From: Artemisia argyi
Lineage: Eukaryota > Streptophyta > Magnoliopsida > Asterales > Asteraceae
DNA length: 64,000 bases
Direction of reading: 5' to 3'
Assembly: GCA_030686995.1 (NCBI GenBank)
Contig: CM060695.1
Coordinates: 99,662,871 to 99,726,870, forward strand
Below, piece after piece: positions 1 to 11,178 of the stretch. How positions within the stretch are numbered: position 1 is the stretch's first letter; the number at the start of each line of letters is the position of its first letter. The notes beneath the pieces were generated by a model. It was not told the origin of the DNA, did not search any database, and was given only the letters and a program-made list of their open reading frames with translations. Both the position numbers and the translations under genes were made by a program.

Positions 1-162
1 TGCGTAAAAGGTAAACTTGAACTTGTTGTAATCAATTCTTGTACGCTTAATGTGCTGGGTGAGCTTATAGTGACACTAAAAGATCTAACGGGGACAATTT
101 CTTGTACAATTCATCACAAAGTCCTTACAGAAGAGGCGGGTTACAAAAAGTCCATGGCATAG
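1..162 (+). pseudogene. OB-fold gene fragment, HROB-like (partial)
   Basis: Frame 1 is open from the window edge to a TAG at 160-162 (53 codons). It reads as a beta-rich segment with the motif NSCTLNVLGELIVTLKDLTG followed by TISCTIHHKVLTEEAGYKK. This pattern (SCTxNxLGxLxVTLKDxTGTIxxTIHHKVLTE) is what I recall from the OB-fold domain of plant homologous recombination OB-fold (HROB, MCM8IP-like) proteins, which help load the MCM8-9 helicase. Only part of the OB fold is present. It ends where LTR sequence begins, so it is a truncated or captured exon; the rest, if any, lies left of the window. The family call rests on memory of the motif, not on a search. Confidence 0.5.
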
Positions 163-273
163 AAAAGAGAGAAAGAATATGCCAAGGGTATAAACTATAG
201 ATAGGGTAATTTGGAAGGGGTAGAAGTGTTATTTTTCACATGGCATAGAAAAGAGAGAAAGAATATGCCAAGG
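153..273. repeat. Direct repeat at the truncation point of the 3' LTR
   Basis: The segment CATGGCATAGAAAAGAGAGA (continuing AAGAATATGCCAAGG) occurs at about 153-187 and again at 238-273. In the full LTR copies (18659, 55787) it is present once. The extra copy lies exactly where the LTR joins foreign DNA, as expected from template switching or repair slippage at a break. Confidence 0.75.
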
Positions 274-1569
274 TATATTCCATTGCTTGGGGGTGAAGAA
301 TGAGATGGAGGGTTGAGATGAGATGGTTTGAATTGGATGGCTAGGATCAAAGGAGCCTCCTTTGGTTTTCAAATAATTTGGCATGTGGGGAAAATGGAGG
401 GTTGAGATGTGTTTATTTTAAATAGATGGCTACGATCAAAGGAGCCTTATGTTTGGATTAAGAAGGGATATTCCAAAGGAATATACTTTGCTTGGGGGGA
501 AAAGGTGAATCAATGGTTGAGATGGTTTTGGTTTGAAATAGATGGCTTGGATTAAACACATGTGATGGTATAGAGAAGAGATTAGATAGATGGTTGGGAT
601 GTGTTTAGTTTGAATTAATTGGTTATGATCAATGGAGCCACATTTGAAATTCAAATTAAATCCCATGTGATGAAATAGAAGGTTGCGATGTGTTGTAAGG
701 GAATGGATGGTTGAGATGTAAAGTGTGTAAGGGAATATGTAAGAGTGTAAGAGATTGTGTAAGAGAATTGTGTAAGAGAATATATGATTTGGATATGGTG
801 GTATTTGTCTTTTGTAAGAATGAGATTAAGAGAAGATTAAGACATAATCTAATTGTCATTAAGAAGAAAGTGTTTAGACAATTAAGATTATAAGTTGAGA
901 AATTCATAGGTTACTTATAAGTTCAAGTAACACAACGTCGAGAATCCATAGGTTCATATCTCGTGACTTTCCACGACTCGACGTTCTCAACTAATACCTT
1001 GGTTCAAACAAGTTAAGTGTTTTGCCTTGATTGTAAAGCATAACCCAAGTGGGAAAGGATGCGTTTACGCAAAGTGACCTTTGACTTAGTTTGACCAATA
1101 AGGGAGTAAACCCGTTACGTAATTTGAGAAGACGTAAGCACGGGATATGGGCATATGGATGCTTTAACACGATGTCACGTGAAATATATAAGCTCCCTAA
1201 GTTTAGGAAAGCCTTGGCTAGACGCGATAGTTAGAAAACATGAGTTGGTGTTTTCCCGTGAACGGGTGTTTAAAAGTAGGATCTCTCAAGTCTCAAAACT
1301 CATTTCGAGTGTTCTCAATTAAGCACATAACATATTCATACCTGTATTGAAAGATCCACATTTGTCGGGTAAGGGAAAGCCGACTTTCAAAATTCGCCCG
1401 GAACCATAGAGTGTCCTGGTGCGTCACCCACGCGTTGACGCGCGGGCAGCGTGCCAGGAGTAGATATGGGCTCTGGCGATTTTAAGCTAACGTTTGTTAT
1501 TTTATGTGTTTCGATGGTTTATTTGTCATCATTAAAACATGAAGAGATCTTGCTCATGTTGCTTCAACA
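153..1569 (-). mobile_element. 3' LTR of copia copy 1, truncated
   Basis: From about 181 to 1569 this matches the 5' LTR copies at about 18603-21751 (without its insertion) and 55733-57098 nearly base for base. It ends ...GCTTCAACA in plus orientation, i.e. it begins TGTTGAAGC on the minus strand, directly next to the PPT. The distal part, about 730 bases in the full LTRs, is missing: at about 153 the sequence changes to the OB-fold fragment. A 34-base segment (153-186) is repeated at 240-273, so the break has a short tandem repeat at its edge. Confidence 0.85.
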
Positions 1570-1583
1570 ATCTCCCCCTTTTT
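1570..1583 (-). other. Polypurine tract of copia copy 1
   Basis: On the minus strand AAAAAGGGGGAGAT lies immediately before the 3' LTR start TGTTGAAGC. Position and purine composition are those of a PPT that primes plus-strand DNA synthesis in LTR retrotransposons. The equivalent part of copy 2 was lost at the duplication junction. Confidence 0.85.
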
Positions 1584-2301
1584 GATGATGACAAATAAAA
1601 ACCGAAAGCAAATAAATTTACAAAACTTAGCGAAGACAAAGCGCGCCTTTGGTGTAGCTTGCGTCTTGACCTTTGCCTTGTAATTTGGTGAAGCCTTTAA
1701 CAATTCTTGAATGGTCTTCACGCTCTTGCTTTCTTTCTCCCCCTTTTGTCGAATCAAAAAGGCGGGACTACCAATCAAGCCAGGTTTCGAACTTGGGCCT
1801 GTAGGATAAATGTGCTAGTTTGTACGTGCACCCGAATGTGCTCCCCCTTAAACATAGCTCCCCTAGATCGTTGCTCCCCCTTGTTTCAAGGCGGGGATCC
1901 ATGGGTCAAGAGCCTCACCTTTGCGGTGGCCTAGCTACACATAGAAATCACAACATGCAATAAACGTGAAATCCTCACATGTGAAAGTTCCAAGAATGGG
2001 TTAGGTTACCATTTGGAAACTTACAACATGGGTTAGTTCACAACATAACAACATATATTAGTGTCCAAGATGACTCCACTATCCAAATGTTGAGCACTAT
2101 AAATATAGAGTAGAACTAAACATGAATTTCTCATATAACCCATAATCCACTTTATATCACATAGAAGAGCATAAAGCATACAATAAAGACAATTCCTAAT
2201 ACAAGCTAGAAACACATTCTTCAACACATTATTCTAGCATAATGTTATATTGTGACTAACCATATCACACATGACCTACAACAAAAGTTGCCCAAGCGCA
2301 C
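1584..2301. other. Non-coding 3' internal region of copia copy 1
   Basis: Between PPT and the 122-aa ORF. It contains several CTCCCCC-type blocks (about 1571, 1735, 1840, 1876), i.e. extra polypurine runs on the element sense strand, as is usual before the PPT in Sirevirus-like elements. No open frame with recognisable content. From 2024 on it is repeated at 45034. Confidence 0.5.
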
Positions 2302-2670
2302 TTATTTCTTGCGCTTTTGAGCCGCAACTTTTGCAAGACCTTTCACAACATTTGTTAACATCATGAAATTGTTCTTGTAGACAAGATGCAACTCCCTCAA
2401 CTCCTCTTGAAGATCCTTAACATCATTCTCAATCTTGATTGTTTTCTCACAACATTTACACCTTCGTGCATGGTTATGAGTTGAAGCAGCAAGTTTGGGA
2501 GGGAGAGGGTACCCCGTTTTGTACCATATGGGATCACTCCACAAACATTTCATCACATAATTCCTAAGTATTTCATTATCAATACATGATTGATTTTCCC
2601 ATTCATCATTAGGTTCTTTATCTACCACAATGGACTTACCCTTGTAGTCATTGTTTGAAGCATTACTCAT
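2302..2670 (-). CDS. 122-aa ORF of unknown function in copia element, copy 1
   Basis: An ATG-initiated ORF downstream of integrase, where reverse transcriptase would be expected. The protein starts MSNASNNDYKGKSIVVDKEP, has a short Cys cluster (RRCKCCEK, about residues 69-76), a predicted helical heptad-like stretch (KIENDVKDLQEELRELHLVY, about 79-98) and a basic C-terminus ending AAQKRKK, which could be a nuclear localisation signal. No retroviral domain is visible. The other copy (45312-45680) differs at 5 residues (Q/P, N/S, A/D, F/Y, L/V) with about 2 silent changes, so there is no sign of purifying selection since duplication. It may be a captured host exon or an extra ORF typical of this subfamily; I do not recognise it. 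Confidence 0.5.
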   Translation of the reverse strand: MSNASNNDYKGKSIVVDKEPNDEWENQSCIDNEILRNYVMKCLWSDPIWYKTGYPLPPKLAASTHNHARRCKCCEKTIKIENDVKDLQEELRELHLVYKNNFMMLTNVVKGLAKVAAQKRKK

Positions 2671-3360
2671 TTTAGTGAGGAGATTTTTCTAAGTGATTTA
2701 AGTTTTGAAGGAAGAAGATGAAGTGTGTGAAGATGCAAGTAATAATGTGATTTATATAGGATGGAAGAAGGGTGGTAGGTATGAGTAAAGAGACTAGTTC
2801 TTCATGTTTATGATGAGTTCAACTACTAAGGTGCTTGAAGAGATGGTCAAGCCATCTAAATCATGTACCAAAATGTCATTAAGCATGTGATGGTGTAAGG
2901 AATAAAAGAAAGAGATGAGTTTTATTTGTTGTAGTAGGTAGAGATAAGATGATAGTTCACATAATTTATCATGCATGCATCAAACTTATGCATGAAACTT
3001 CAAGCAATTAATTATTAGGAGATAGCATTATTCAATTTAATTTAAGCATGCAACATGTAGTTTATCACATAAGGTGAACAAGTAGAATTAGATACAAGTT
3101 TTCTTGTTCAAACACATAGTATAGACATGTAGAATCTTGGATATTATCAATCATTGTTTGAATAATGAGTTGATACATATCTTTCCTCTTGGAAGACATT
3201 TATTTGGTCTTCCATCCATGCCTCTATATAAGCCTTAATCATGTAAACACATAAGCTCTAATAGCACCTAAAGATTGTTCTCCTAAGATGCATGTTATCC
3301 ATGAACATCCAAACCTATCCCAAAAACAAATTGGATTTTTGAAAAATGTCATGCCAAAAC
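2671..3360. other. Non-coding spacer between 122-aa ORF and integrase, copy 1
   Basis: AT-rich sequence in the place where the pol reading frame should continue into reverse transcriptase. I see no RT or RNase H motif in any frame. A TATA-like TTTATATAGG (2751-2760) precedes GATGGAAGAAGGG. It is repeated almost unchanged at 45681-46370. Confidence 0.5.
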
Positions 3361-4197
3361 TTAGACTTGTTTGTTTTGTGACCTAAGTGTCCTTTTATTC
3401 AAGTCGCCAATGACTTGTTGTATAGGATGACCCCTCGCTTCTCTCACTTCCTTAGGATTGCCTTCATCCGAAACATCAACTTGTAATGTCGGCGACCTTT
3501 CTTGATTTTGAACTATAGGTTCATTGATCACATCATCTTCTTCCGAAGGAGATGATTTAGGCTCGGGCATGTTCTCATCAAAGGTCACATTGAGAGATTC
3601 ATCAATCCTCGTTGTTTCCTTGTTAAGCACTATGTATGCTTTACTAGTTTGAGAGTATCCTAGGAACACACCTTCATACGTCTTTGGGTCGAATTTGGTG
3701 AGATATTCTTTGGTGTTAAGTATAAATACTTTGCAACCAAATACTCTAAAATACTCTAAGGAAGGCTTCCTATTTCTAAGTATTTCAGATGGAGTTTTAT
3801 TAATGACCTTTCTTATATGAACTCTATTAAAGATATAACATGCGGTATCTAGGGCATGACACCAAAACTTTTGTGGGATGGATTGCTCGTCAAGCATTGC
3901 ACGACTCATCTTTCTTAACTTACGATGTGTTCTTTCAACAATCTCAAGCGATTGAGAAGTGAACGGGCCCGATAAGTTATAAGATATTCCATGTTGTTCA
4001 CAAAAGGTTCCAAATTGCATTTTATCAAATTCACTACTATGATTTGTTTTAATTGAGACAATTGAACAATCAAGTAGGTTTTCAAGTTTCTTTCTTAAAA
4101 TGTTGAATTTATTCAAGACTCCATCCTTATTTTCTAAGAATAAAATCCAAGTGTAATTTGAATAATCATCTACAATCATTAAAGTGTAGAAGTTTCC
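3361..4197 (-). pseudogene. Ty1/copia integrase, catalytically degenerate, copy 1
   Basis: Open for 279 codons on the minus strand. The N-terminal part starts LMIVDDYSNYTWILFLENK, then the core with IVSIKTNHSSEFDKMQFGTF, CEQHGISYNLSGPFTSQSLE and IVERTHRKLRKM, then the conserved stretch FWCHALDTACYIFNRVHIRK and VFGCKVFILNTKEYLTKFDP with EGVFLGYSQTSKAYIV, and an acidic tail ending at the point where RT normally starts. In copia integrases the second catalytic Asp sits in a SDHGGEF-type motif; here it reads TNHSSEF, so that Asp is Asn. The Glu in the VERxxR motif is kept. A TGA (4198-4200) separates it from the upstream part. Strand transfer activity is therefore not expected. Confidence 0.85.
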
Positions 4198-4839
4198 TCA
4201 ATAACTTTGGATCGGAGATGGACCATACAAATCCAAATGAATCAACTCTAAAACCCTATTAGTTGTCACTTCCTTTTTATTCCTATTGTTGGTTTGTCCT
4301 TGACTCCCTAGACATGTGCCACAATAATGCCTTTCAAAGCTCAACTTTGGTAAATTCCGTACTAGCTCGTTAGAAGCTAGGTTTTGGACTAACCTCATAT
4401 TGGCGTGACCTAACCTCCTATGCCAAAGCGTTGAGTTGTCTACCATGGACGTAATACATATGTGTTGCTTAGAGTTATCACCCAATTTGCATGTATATAA
4501 GTTATTTCTCCTATGACCTTTTGCTAACACAACACCATTTTTACTAATAGTGCAATCTACCTTAGTAAATTTAACCTCACAATCATCATCACTTAATTGA
4601 CTCACACTAATCAAATTGAAACTTAGACCCCTAACATGCTCAACATTGCAGATTTCTATGGAGTCATGAAGGACATTACCTTTGCCAACAATTTTGCCGT
4701 TAAGTTTGCTTCAAAAAATGACTTGATTGCCATTATACGCCGTGTATGATGTGAACAATCTTCTATTCCCGGTCATGTGTTTACTGCAACCACTATCCAC
4801 TACCCACTCATCCGGTTGTAGATCACGTTTGAGACAAAC
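4198..4839 (-). pseudogene. Protease and GAG-pre-integrase region of copia pol, copy 1
   Basis: On the minus strand the aspartic protease motif DSGCSKHMTG starts at 4797, followed by LFTSYTTYNG. A TGA at 4711-4713 interrupts the protease (Gly codon in the sister copy). Downstream the GAG-pre-integrase domain reads LWHRRLGHANMRLVQNLASN and the zinc-binding HYCGTCLGSQ, then the first catalytic Asp region LELIHLDLYGPSPIQ, then TGA at 4198-4200. The HHCC pattern and DSG motif fix the family; the two in-frame stops mark it as dead. Confidence 0.8.
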
Positions 4840-7005
4840 CTACAACAAAAGTATAACTCATGCTTTTGGTACCCATTGTTTCTTGGGTCCATTTTGGTTA
4901 GCATTTAAAGTGCCCAACTTAAAAATTCTTGGGTCTTGAAGCAAGACACATAATTTCTCAATACTAAATTTAGAGAAAGCGGACTAAGGGTTGTTTTGAT
5001 AGTCATTTTGAATTTGATAACTTGGTCTACAGTTATGATATCCTTGAGGTTTAAAGAAGTTTTGGTTTGGATAGGAGTTGTCTCTCCTTTGGTAATTGTT
5101 ATATTGGTATTGAGAAGACTTTTGACCATAGTTAGAGAAATTTCTTCTTTGGTTATTTTGAAAAGATGGTCTTTGGTTGTATGAGGTAGAAGATCTCATA
5201 TTGAGTGTAGGCAAAAGTGGTCTATAATTTACTCGAGGTTGTGAGTATCCAAGTCCATTGCGAGAGCTTGAGTTAGAAAATTGTGTTGGGTTTTCTCTTC
5301 TTGCAATGGGAGCTTGATTACCTCGAGTACTTACAAGAGGAGCTTGAGGAGTAATTGGTTTAATGACATTGTTTGATGAAGATCCAATTTTCCTCAAAGG
5401 CCTGGCGCGCTGATGGCGCGTTGACGCGTCAACCTCGGGGATTTTTGGGGCCTCGTTTTCTTTAGCCTTTACAAATGTTATTGGTTTTGTTAGGCTTATG
5501 GGAGTGGTTGTTCCTTGTTTAAAAAATCCAAGACCTCCCTTATCTTGAGACACCTTTTGACGAATTATTATTTCTTCTAAATCATTTGTGCTCTTTTTAT
5601 ATTTTGAAAAGCTTAACGACTCCTTTTGAAGTTTAGAAACTTTGTCATTCAAAGAGTCAACCTCAAGTGTGAGTTTCTCACATCTTTTACATGGTTCAAC
5701 CACCTCTTTGCAATTCCTTAGTGTCTTTATTTCTTTTTCAAGTTCATAAAATCTTTCATTAGACTTAATGCGTTCTTGTTCAAGAAGACGTTTTTCTTCA
5801 ATGACTTTTTCAAAAGTTTTTCTAAAATTATTATTAAACTTAACTAGTTCCTCATTCTCCTTTTATAAATTGATAATATCTAGGTTATTAGAAGAAGAAG
5901 AGTTTAGAGATACCTCAAATTTTTCTTGAGCCATAAGACATGTAGCGTCATTTGTTGGTTGGTCTTCATCTTCACTATCACTCCACGCACCTCCAACGAA
6001 TGCCTTGTTCACTCTAGGCTTAGGGCATTCATTGATGAAGTGACCCTTCTCTCCGCAATTGTAACATCCTTGGGTGTGTCTTGAGCTTTCACCAACCTTG
6101 TTGTCACTACTTCGGTTTCCCCCAAAGTTGTTCCTTCCACCATTATCTCGGTTTCCAAACCGATTTCTTCTACCAAAGTTACCAGCTTTCCTAAAGAACC
6201 TCCGAAAGTTCTTAGCCATGAGATTGTATTCTTCGTTGTTCATATCATCTTCTTCATTGCTATCATCTTGTCTATCACTATCATCACTAGCTTGAGTACT
6301 AGTGACCTTAGCTTTAAGAGCCAAAGACTTAACCTTCTCCTTCTTGTCTTTGGTACTTGCCTTGTCGTTCTCAAGAATCATCTCATAGACTTTGAGATTC
6401 CCAATGAGCTCGTCAAGAGGTAATTCCGCCAAATTCTTGGCTTCTTCTATGGTCGTCACCTTTGGCCTCCACTTTATTGTAAGTGCTCGAAGAAACTTCC
6501 TCACATGGTTCTTGTTATAGAAGCTAGGATCTAGAGCCGTGAGGCTAGTGATAATAGCATTGAACCTTGTGTAACCACTATCAATGGTTTATTCATCCGA
6601 GACAATAAACTTCTCATATTGTTGTATGAGTAAGTCAATCTTGCAATCTTTCACTTGAGAGTTGCCTTGATGAGTGATGATGAGAGAGTGCAAAATTTCC
6701 TTGGCGGTCTTGCAAACATGAACCCTCTCGAACTCCCTTCGAGGTAGAGCATTATAGATCAACATCTTGGCTTCATCATTCTTACCAAGCTTTCTTCTCT
6801 CATCATCATTAAGATCCAAATGTGGCTTTTTCACCAACAACTTTGTTTCTGCGTCTTCCACCATGAACTCAAAGTTGCCATTTTGGATGATTTCTGACAA
6901 ATCAAGATCTTTGGACCTAACATAGGTCTCAAACCGGGTTTTCCAAAAACAAAACCCATCGGTTTCTAGCAAAGGTGGCCTTTGCATAGAACACCCCTCA
7001 ACATA
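4840..7005 (-). pseudogene. Ty1/copia gag, copy 1, with three nonsense codons
   Basis: Same frame as the open copy 2 gag but interrupted by stops at 6589-6591, 5863-5865 and 4984-4986. Order on the minus strand: QRPPLLETDGFCFWKTRFET near the N-terminus (the usual copia gag start region), the UBN2-type segment with AKEILHSLIITHQG, an acidic linker, the CCHC zinc knuckle CYNCGEKGHFINECPK (about 6027-6071), a coiled-coil-like region (about 5703-5860), and a long basic Asn/Gln/Tyr-rich tail. The first codons are separated from the rest by the Cassandra insertion at 7006-17714. At 4840-4863 it runs into a short stop-containing stretch before the protease. Confidence 0.85.
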
Positions 7006-8019
7006 TGTAACACCCCGCCTTATAGACCACAATATTGTCCGCCTTGCCCGAGGGCTCACAGCTTTGCTTTTGTGGCCCTCATGTGAAGACTTCCCGTGTA
7101 ACACCCCCAAAAATCAGGTCCAGCGAAAGCATGCATCCCACTGGGGTGCTACTCAATTGGTATCACAACCCAAGGAACAAAGAACGGTTTTAACTCAACC
7201 GTTAAGAATAAATTTTATAGTCGAAACATTTAGTTTACATCATTCCAAAAATAGTGCGGTAATAAGGCCCATAAAAAAAATTTAAGCGGTCCCCAATATA
7301 TCAGAGTCATCGATGACCATGCCATGCCATGCCAAAAGCCTCCACAACTATGCTATCCCGTTAAACCTGAAAATACATGCTAAAAAGTGTCAACACGAGG
7401 TTGGTGAGTTCATAGGTTTGTATAAATAGCAATTTAGTATAAAAGAAATATCAGTTCGATAAAAGTTTTGTGACCATTGTGTCGCTCACAATGTCATGAA
7501 AATATAGTTTACTTTCAAGTAAATGTGGTAAAGTCGACCACAAGGTTTTCGAGTGTGAATAACCACTCACATACAAACCAGTTCCGTTTTAGTGACTACT
7601 GCTTTACTCACAGTGTCATGAAAAATATCAGTAAAGTAGACCATAAGTATGAAGCATAAAGTTGGACCATAGGCAAAGTATGTGATCATTACAACGAATA
7701 TAATGTCTCATAAAAGTAGAAGTCTATTACGCTAGCACTAAGTTCATGCAACCGAAGCTACGACAGTGTGCATGCTCTAGAAGCATGTTAAATAAAGGCC
7801 CGACAAGTGTTTATCCCGATACACTTGTAATTCGACCTGTTATACGTTCGCGTTTGCCTATCCGGTCAAACCGAACGGGGGAGTCACCCCCAATAGATCT
7901 ATTTATAACATCCGCGCTTCCCGACAGGAATTGACGGTTCATGAGTTTGGGCAAAGTGGGATTCAAGGCTTAGGCTAATCCGCGTAATAGTTTAAATAAA
8001 GCATAAGTTTCAGTGTGGT

Positions 8020-8250
8020 CCATGAAAGTGTTTGCATAAAAGCAATTGTCATTCAAGTGTTTGCGTAACAGCAATGATTTGTAAAGTGGTTTGCATATAA
8101 GCAATAGTTCATAGAGTGTGTTGCATAAAAGCAATAGTTTATAAAGTGTGTTGCATAAAAGCAATAGTTCATAAAGTATGTTGCATACAAGCAATAACTC
8201 ATAAAGTGTGTTGCATAAAAGCAAGAAATCATAAAGTGTTTGCACGTTTC
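8020..8250. repeat. Tandem repeats of about 30 bp in LARD LTR
   Basis: About seven degenerate units of the type TTGCATAAAAGCAATAGTTC followed by ATAAAGTGTG. The array is present in the same number in the other LARD LTR (14040-14270) and in the solo LTR (51010-51240), so it predates insertion. In translation it gives artificial Leu/Tyr-rich ORFs. Confidence 0.85.
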
Positions 8251-9142
8251 TCACCCCAAGTTTGTAAAGTAAAGAGTGAGGCTATAAACTTACAGTAATA
8301 TGAAAATATTTAGAGTACTTGTTAAAGTAAAAATAAGTAGTTGAGCATGTATCTCCCCCAAAGAGCTTATAAAGTAATTAAACGAGTAAAAGTGGGGCTA
8401 TGACTCACCTTAGTAAAGCAGTCTGATAGAGTGAAGTCAAATGGTATAAGTGTGCGGCACCGACACGCGACCTAAATTAGTATGGCAATACTTAGTTTAC
8501 ATGTTTGTTTACGAATCAAAGTGTTCAAATAAGTTGAAGTGTCTTCATGTGGTTGTGTTCAATATTGCTTGTGTGTGTATGGTTTATGTTTAAATCGATT
8601 TCAAACTATTTGTAAGTATTGGCTCTTTGGAAGTGCGTAAGTCTTTAAGTATACATATACCTGTTTGTGATTATAGTAAGTTAGTGAATGATAAGTTAGG
8701 AAAAGTCCATAATTTATTTGCTATAAATAATCTTATATCATCTAGTATTCATAGTTTGATCGAGTTTGTAGAAATAGACTAGTATAAGAATTTGACAAAA
8801 ATTGGACATGACCTCCGCAAATATTAGTTTTTCCAAAGTTTGTCATGTGTTGCAAAATATCTATAAACAAGTCAATTATATCGTAATTAACAAAATATAT
8901 TGTTTCATAGTAATTGGTCGACTTATAGTTTTATTGGGCTTAAGAGCCCGAAAAATTAAAATAAGTTTGTAATATATTACAAACGAGTAGGTTGTATATA
9001 TGTGTCGAATTACATAAGTTCTAAAATGAGGTATAAAGCTTAAAAGTATATATTTTGATTATTATAATGAAATTCTTCAACAAAAACTATACTAGCAAAG
9101 TACTCTATAAAAAAAATAATAACAACATAATGACAGAAACAA

Positions 9143-9200
9143 GGTTCGAACCCGGGTCTGTGGGTTCAGAAATGAGCAACGTACCCAAATGAGCCAAGAG
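9143..9200 (-). other. tRNA-like segment 1 in LARD LTR (A and B box)
   Basis: On the minus strand an A-box-like TGGCTCATTTGG (9196-9185) is followed 31 bases later by a B-box GGGTTCGAACC (9153-9143). The spacing fits a tRNA-type internal pol III promoter. The acceptor stem is not preserved, so this is not a tRNA gene. Also present at 15163-15220 and 52122-52180. Confidence 0.6.
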
Positions 9201-9385
9201 TTCATTCTTGTTATGTTTTACAAATTAATATATTTAATGGATTCTCAACTGTTATCCATTATAGTTTAACTATAAATTCTTAGTATAATTTGTTAAAAGA
9301 AGATATTGATTAGTTTCTAATAGTTCAAGGGTTATATGTGAAAATTAGTTAAAAAGAATTAAGTAGAAAAAAAATGTTAGGTGCA

Positions 9386-9443
9386 GGGTTCGAACCCCTG
9401 ACCTCACACTCAACAGCAAAGCGCCCGAACCATTGGACTAGTC
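9386..9443 (-). other. tRNA-like segment 2 in LARD LTR (A and B box)
   Basis: On the minus strand TAGTCCAATGG (9440-9430) precedes GGGTTCGAACC (9397-9387) by 32 bases; both are close to A-box and B-box consensus. It lies 186 bases upstream, in element sense, of segment 1. Conserved in the other LTR and the solo LTR. Confidence 0.6.
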
Positions 9444-11178
9444 TTTCTTTTGTGATGGTTTGCTCAACTATTTATTTATAATGTATGTTTCGACTGGTAC
9501 TTATTCGCATGCACACAAGACATATGTATATATTGCGTTTTGTGTTTCGTTTTACCAAAACTGTTTTGCCATAGTTCTCTAATAAGCACATCAATGTTAT
9601 AATTAATCACTAAGGTAGCATGTGAGGATCTAATAAGCACCAAAATAAGTCATTTTCATGTTATTGTTATTATTATTTTATTTTTTTTAAAATAAGCACG
9701 TTAGAGTCGGCTATGCACTTTCGTCCAAATAAGCCAACACTTAAGTTTAGTTTTATCGTTTCTTTATGTCATTTCAAGTTCAAAACTTTGAATAAGTTCG
9801 ACACCTTTATATATGTGTATGTCGATTTTTGAAAAAAAAAAAAAAAAAAAAAACAATAATCACTAGCTTATTATCTTAAATCTTGCAAGCGTTAAGCCCA
9901 TCTCATAAAAGTTTCCACACAAGTTTTCAAACAACAAACCAACTTGTAACATGCATGAATGTGTAAATGAGCATATATGTCTCGACAATGGGTGTGTTTT
10001 AATGATACATTTGTTTTGTGCAAGGTTATATATGATTCGAAGTTTACAGTTTGTAAAACCATTGTGTAGCTTTTGGGTTTTTGCTAATTTGTGGAATGTT
10101 TAACTTGTATTCAAGATCAAGATAAGCTAAGTATTCACAAGGTTTGAGTTTTAAGAAAACTTACAAATACTTTGAATGTGGTTCGAATAGTGGGAGACCA
10201 AGAACACAAAATTATAAACTCAAGCTTCCAAATCAAACCCAAGATATATATGTTAACCCAAATAAGCCTTAATAAGCAATAATAAGAAATCAAGTCTTCT
10301 TCTCCTTTATTCTTATTGTTTGCCGAAAATGAGAATGAGTGAGAGAGAGTTTTCATAAAATTTCTAAGTCTCCAGTGTGTAGGCTAGTTGTAGCTTTATA
10401 TAAGAAATCATATAAGATATTTTAGTTTTATAATTGTTTAGTACATATGCATTATTAATTTTAGTCAAAATTTTCAAATGGGCATGGTGTAGCAATGGCA
10501 TGGTTCGGCTGATTTTGAGGGAAACAGGAAGCCATACTTTGTGTAAGAATTTTGTCTAGTAACTTGTCTAGTTACACTTTAATTTTCTAGTTACAAGTGT
10601 ATTTGGTGTATTTTGTTAATTAAAATGGGTAAAAAATTATAAGGTAAGTATTAAATGTTTTAAAAAAATACAAGTAGTTTACAATGTATTTTGAGTAGGC
10701 ATTGGGCAATTAAATTGTATTGTTTGGTGACTACTTAATTTAAAGTAATTCTAAATCATTTAAGTATTTATAATAAAATGAATACCAAATGGTGAAATAA
10801 AATATTTATTTAATTTTTGTATCACTTTATGTGTAGAAATGTAATAAAAACAATAAGTCGGAGTATTGAGTACATTGTTCATGCATTTGAATTATAAAAA
10901 CTTTTATTCACTTAATTAAATTAATTAAATAATTATAAACTTGTAATTATAATGAAATCAAATGTGCTCTAGCAATTAAATGAGCTTTATAGTAGTGTCA
11001 ATGTACTAAAATTATGTAGACCAAAATTTTGTCCGGTGTCGTAGTGCACAATAGTGTGTTTCTAGGTTACGGAATTTAACTAAAAAGTCTTGCGTAAAAA
11101 GTGTTCTTGTAAAATTTCAAAGTAATAAATTTTAGTTTGGAATTTAAGTGTTGACGTGGAAAATTACGGGTTGTTACA

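Larger units (their letters stand above)
7097..11178 (-). mobile_element. 3' LTR of the LARD (copy 1)
   Basis: 4082 bp. Contents in plus order: conserved start, a tandem array (8020-8250), two tRNA-like segments (9143-9200, 9386-9443), a poly-A run (9833-9853) and an AT-rich end ending CGGGTTGTTACA. The only long open frames here (e.g. 7970-8254) are translations of the tandem array. Divergence from 13118-17207 is visible throughout, e.g. about 5 changes in the first 100 bases. Confidence 0.88.

Noticed and set aside
8020..8250. Regularly spaced 30-base repeats reminiscent of a CRISPR array
   Set aside because: Head-to-tail units without unique spacers, in a plant LTR.
7970..8254. 94-codon Leu/Cys/Tyr-rich ORF (also at 13990 and 50960)
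   Set aside because: It is the translation of a 30-bp tandem array in the LARD LTR; no gene signal.
9143..9443. Two possible tRNA genes
   Set aside because: Only A/B boxes fit; acceptor and anticodon stems do not form.
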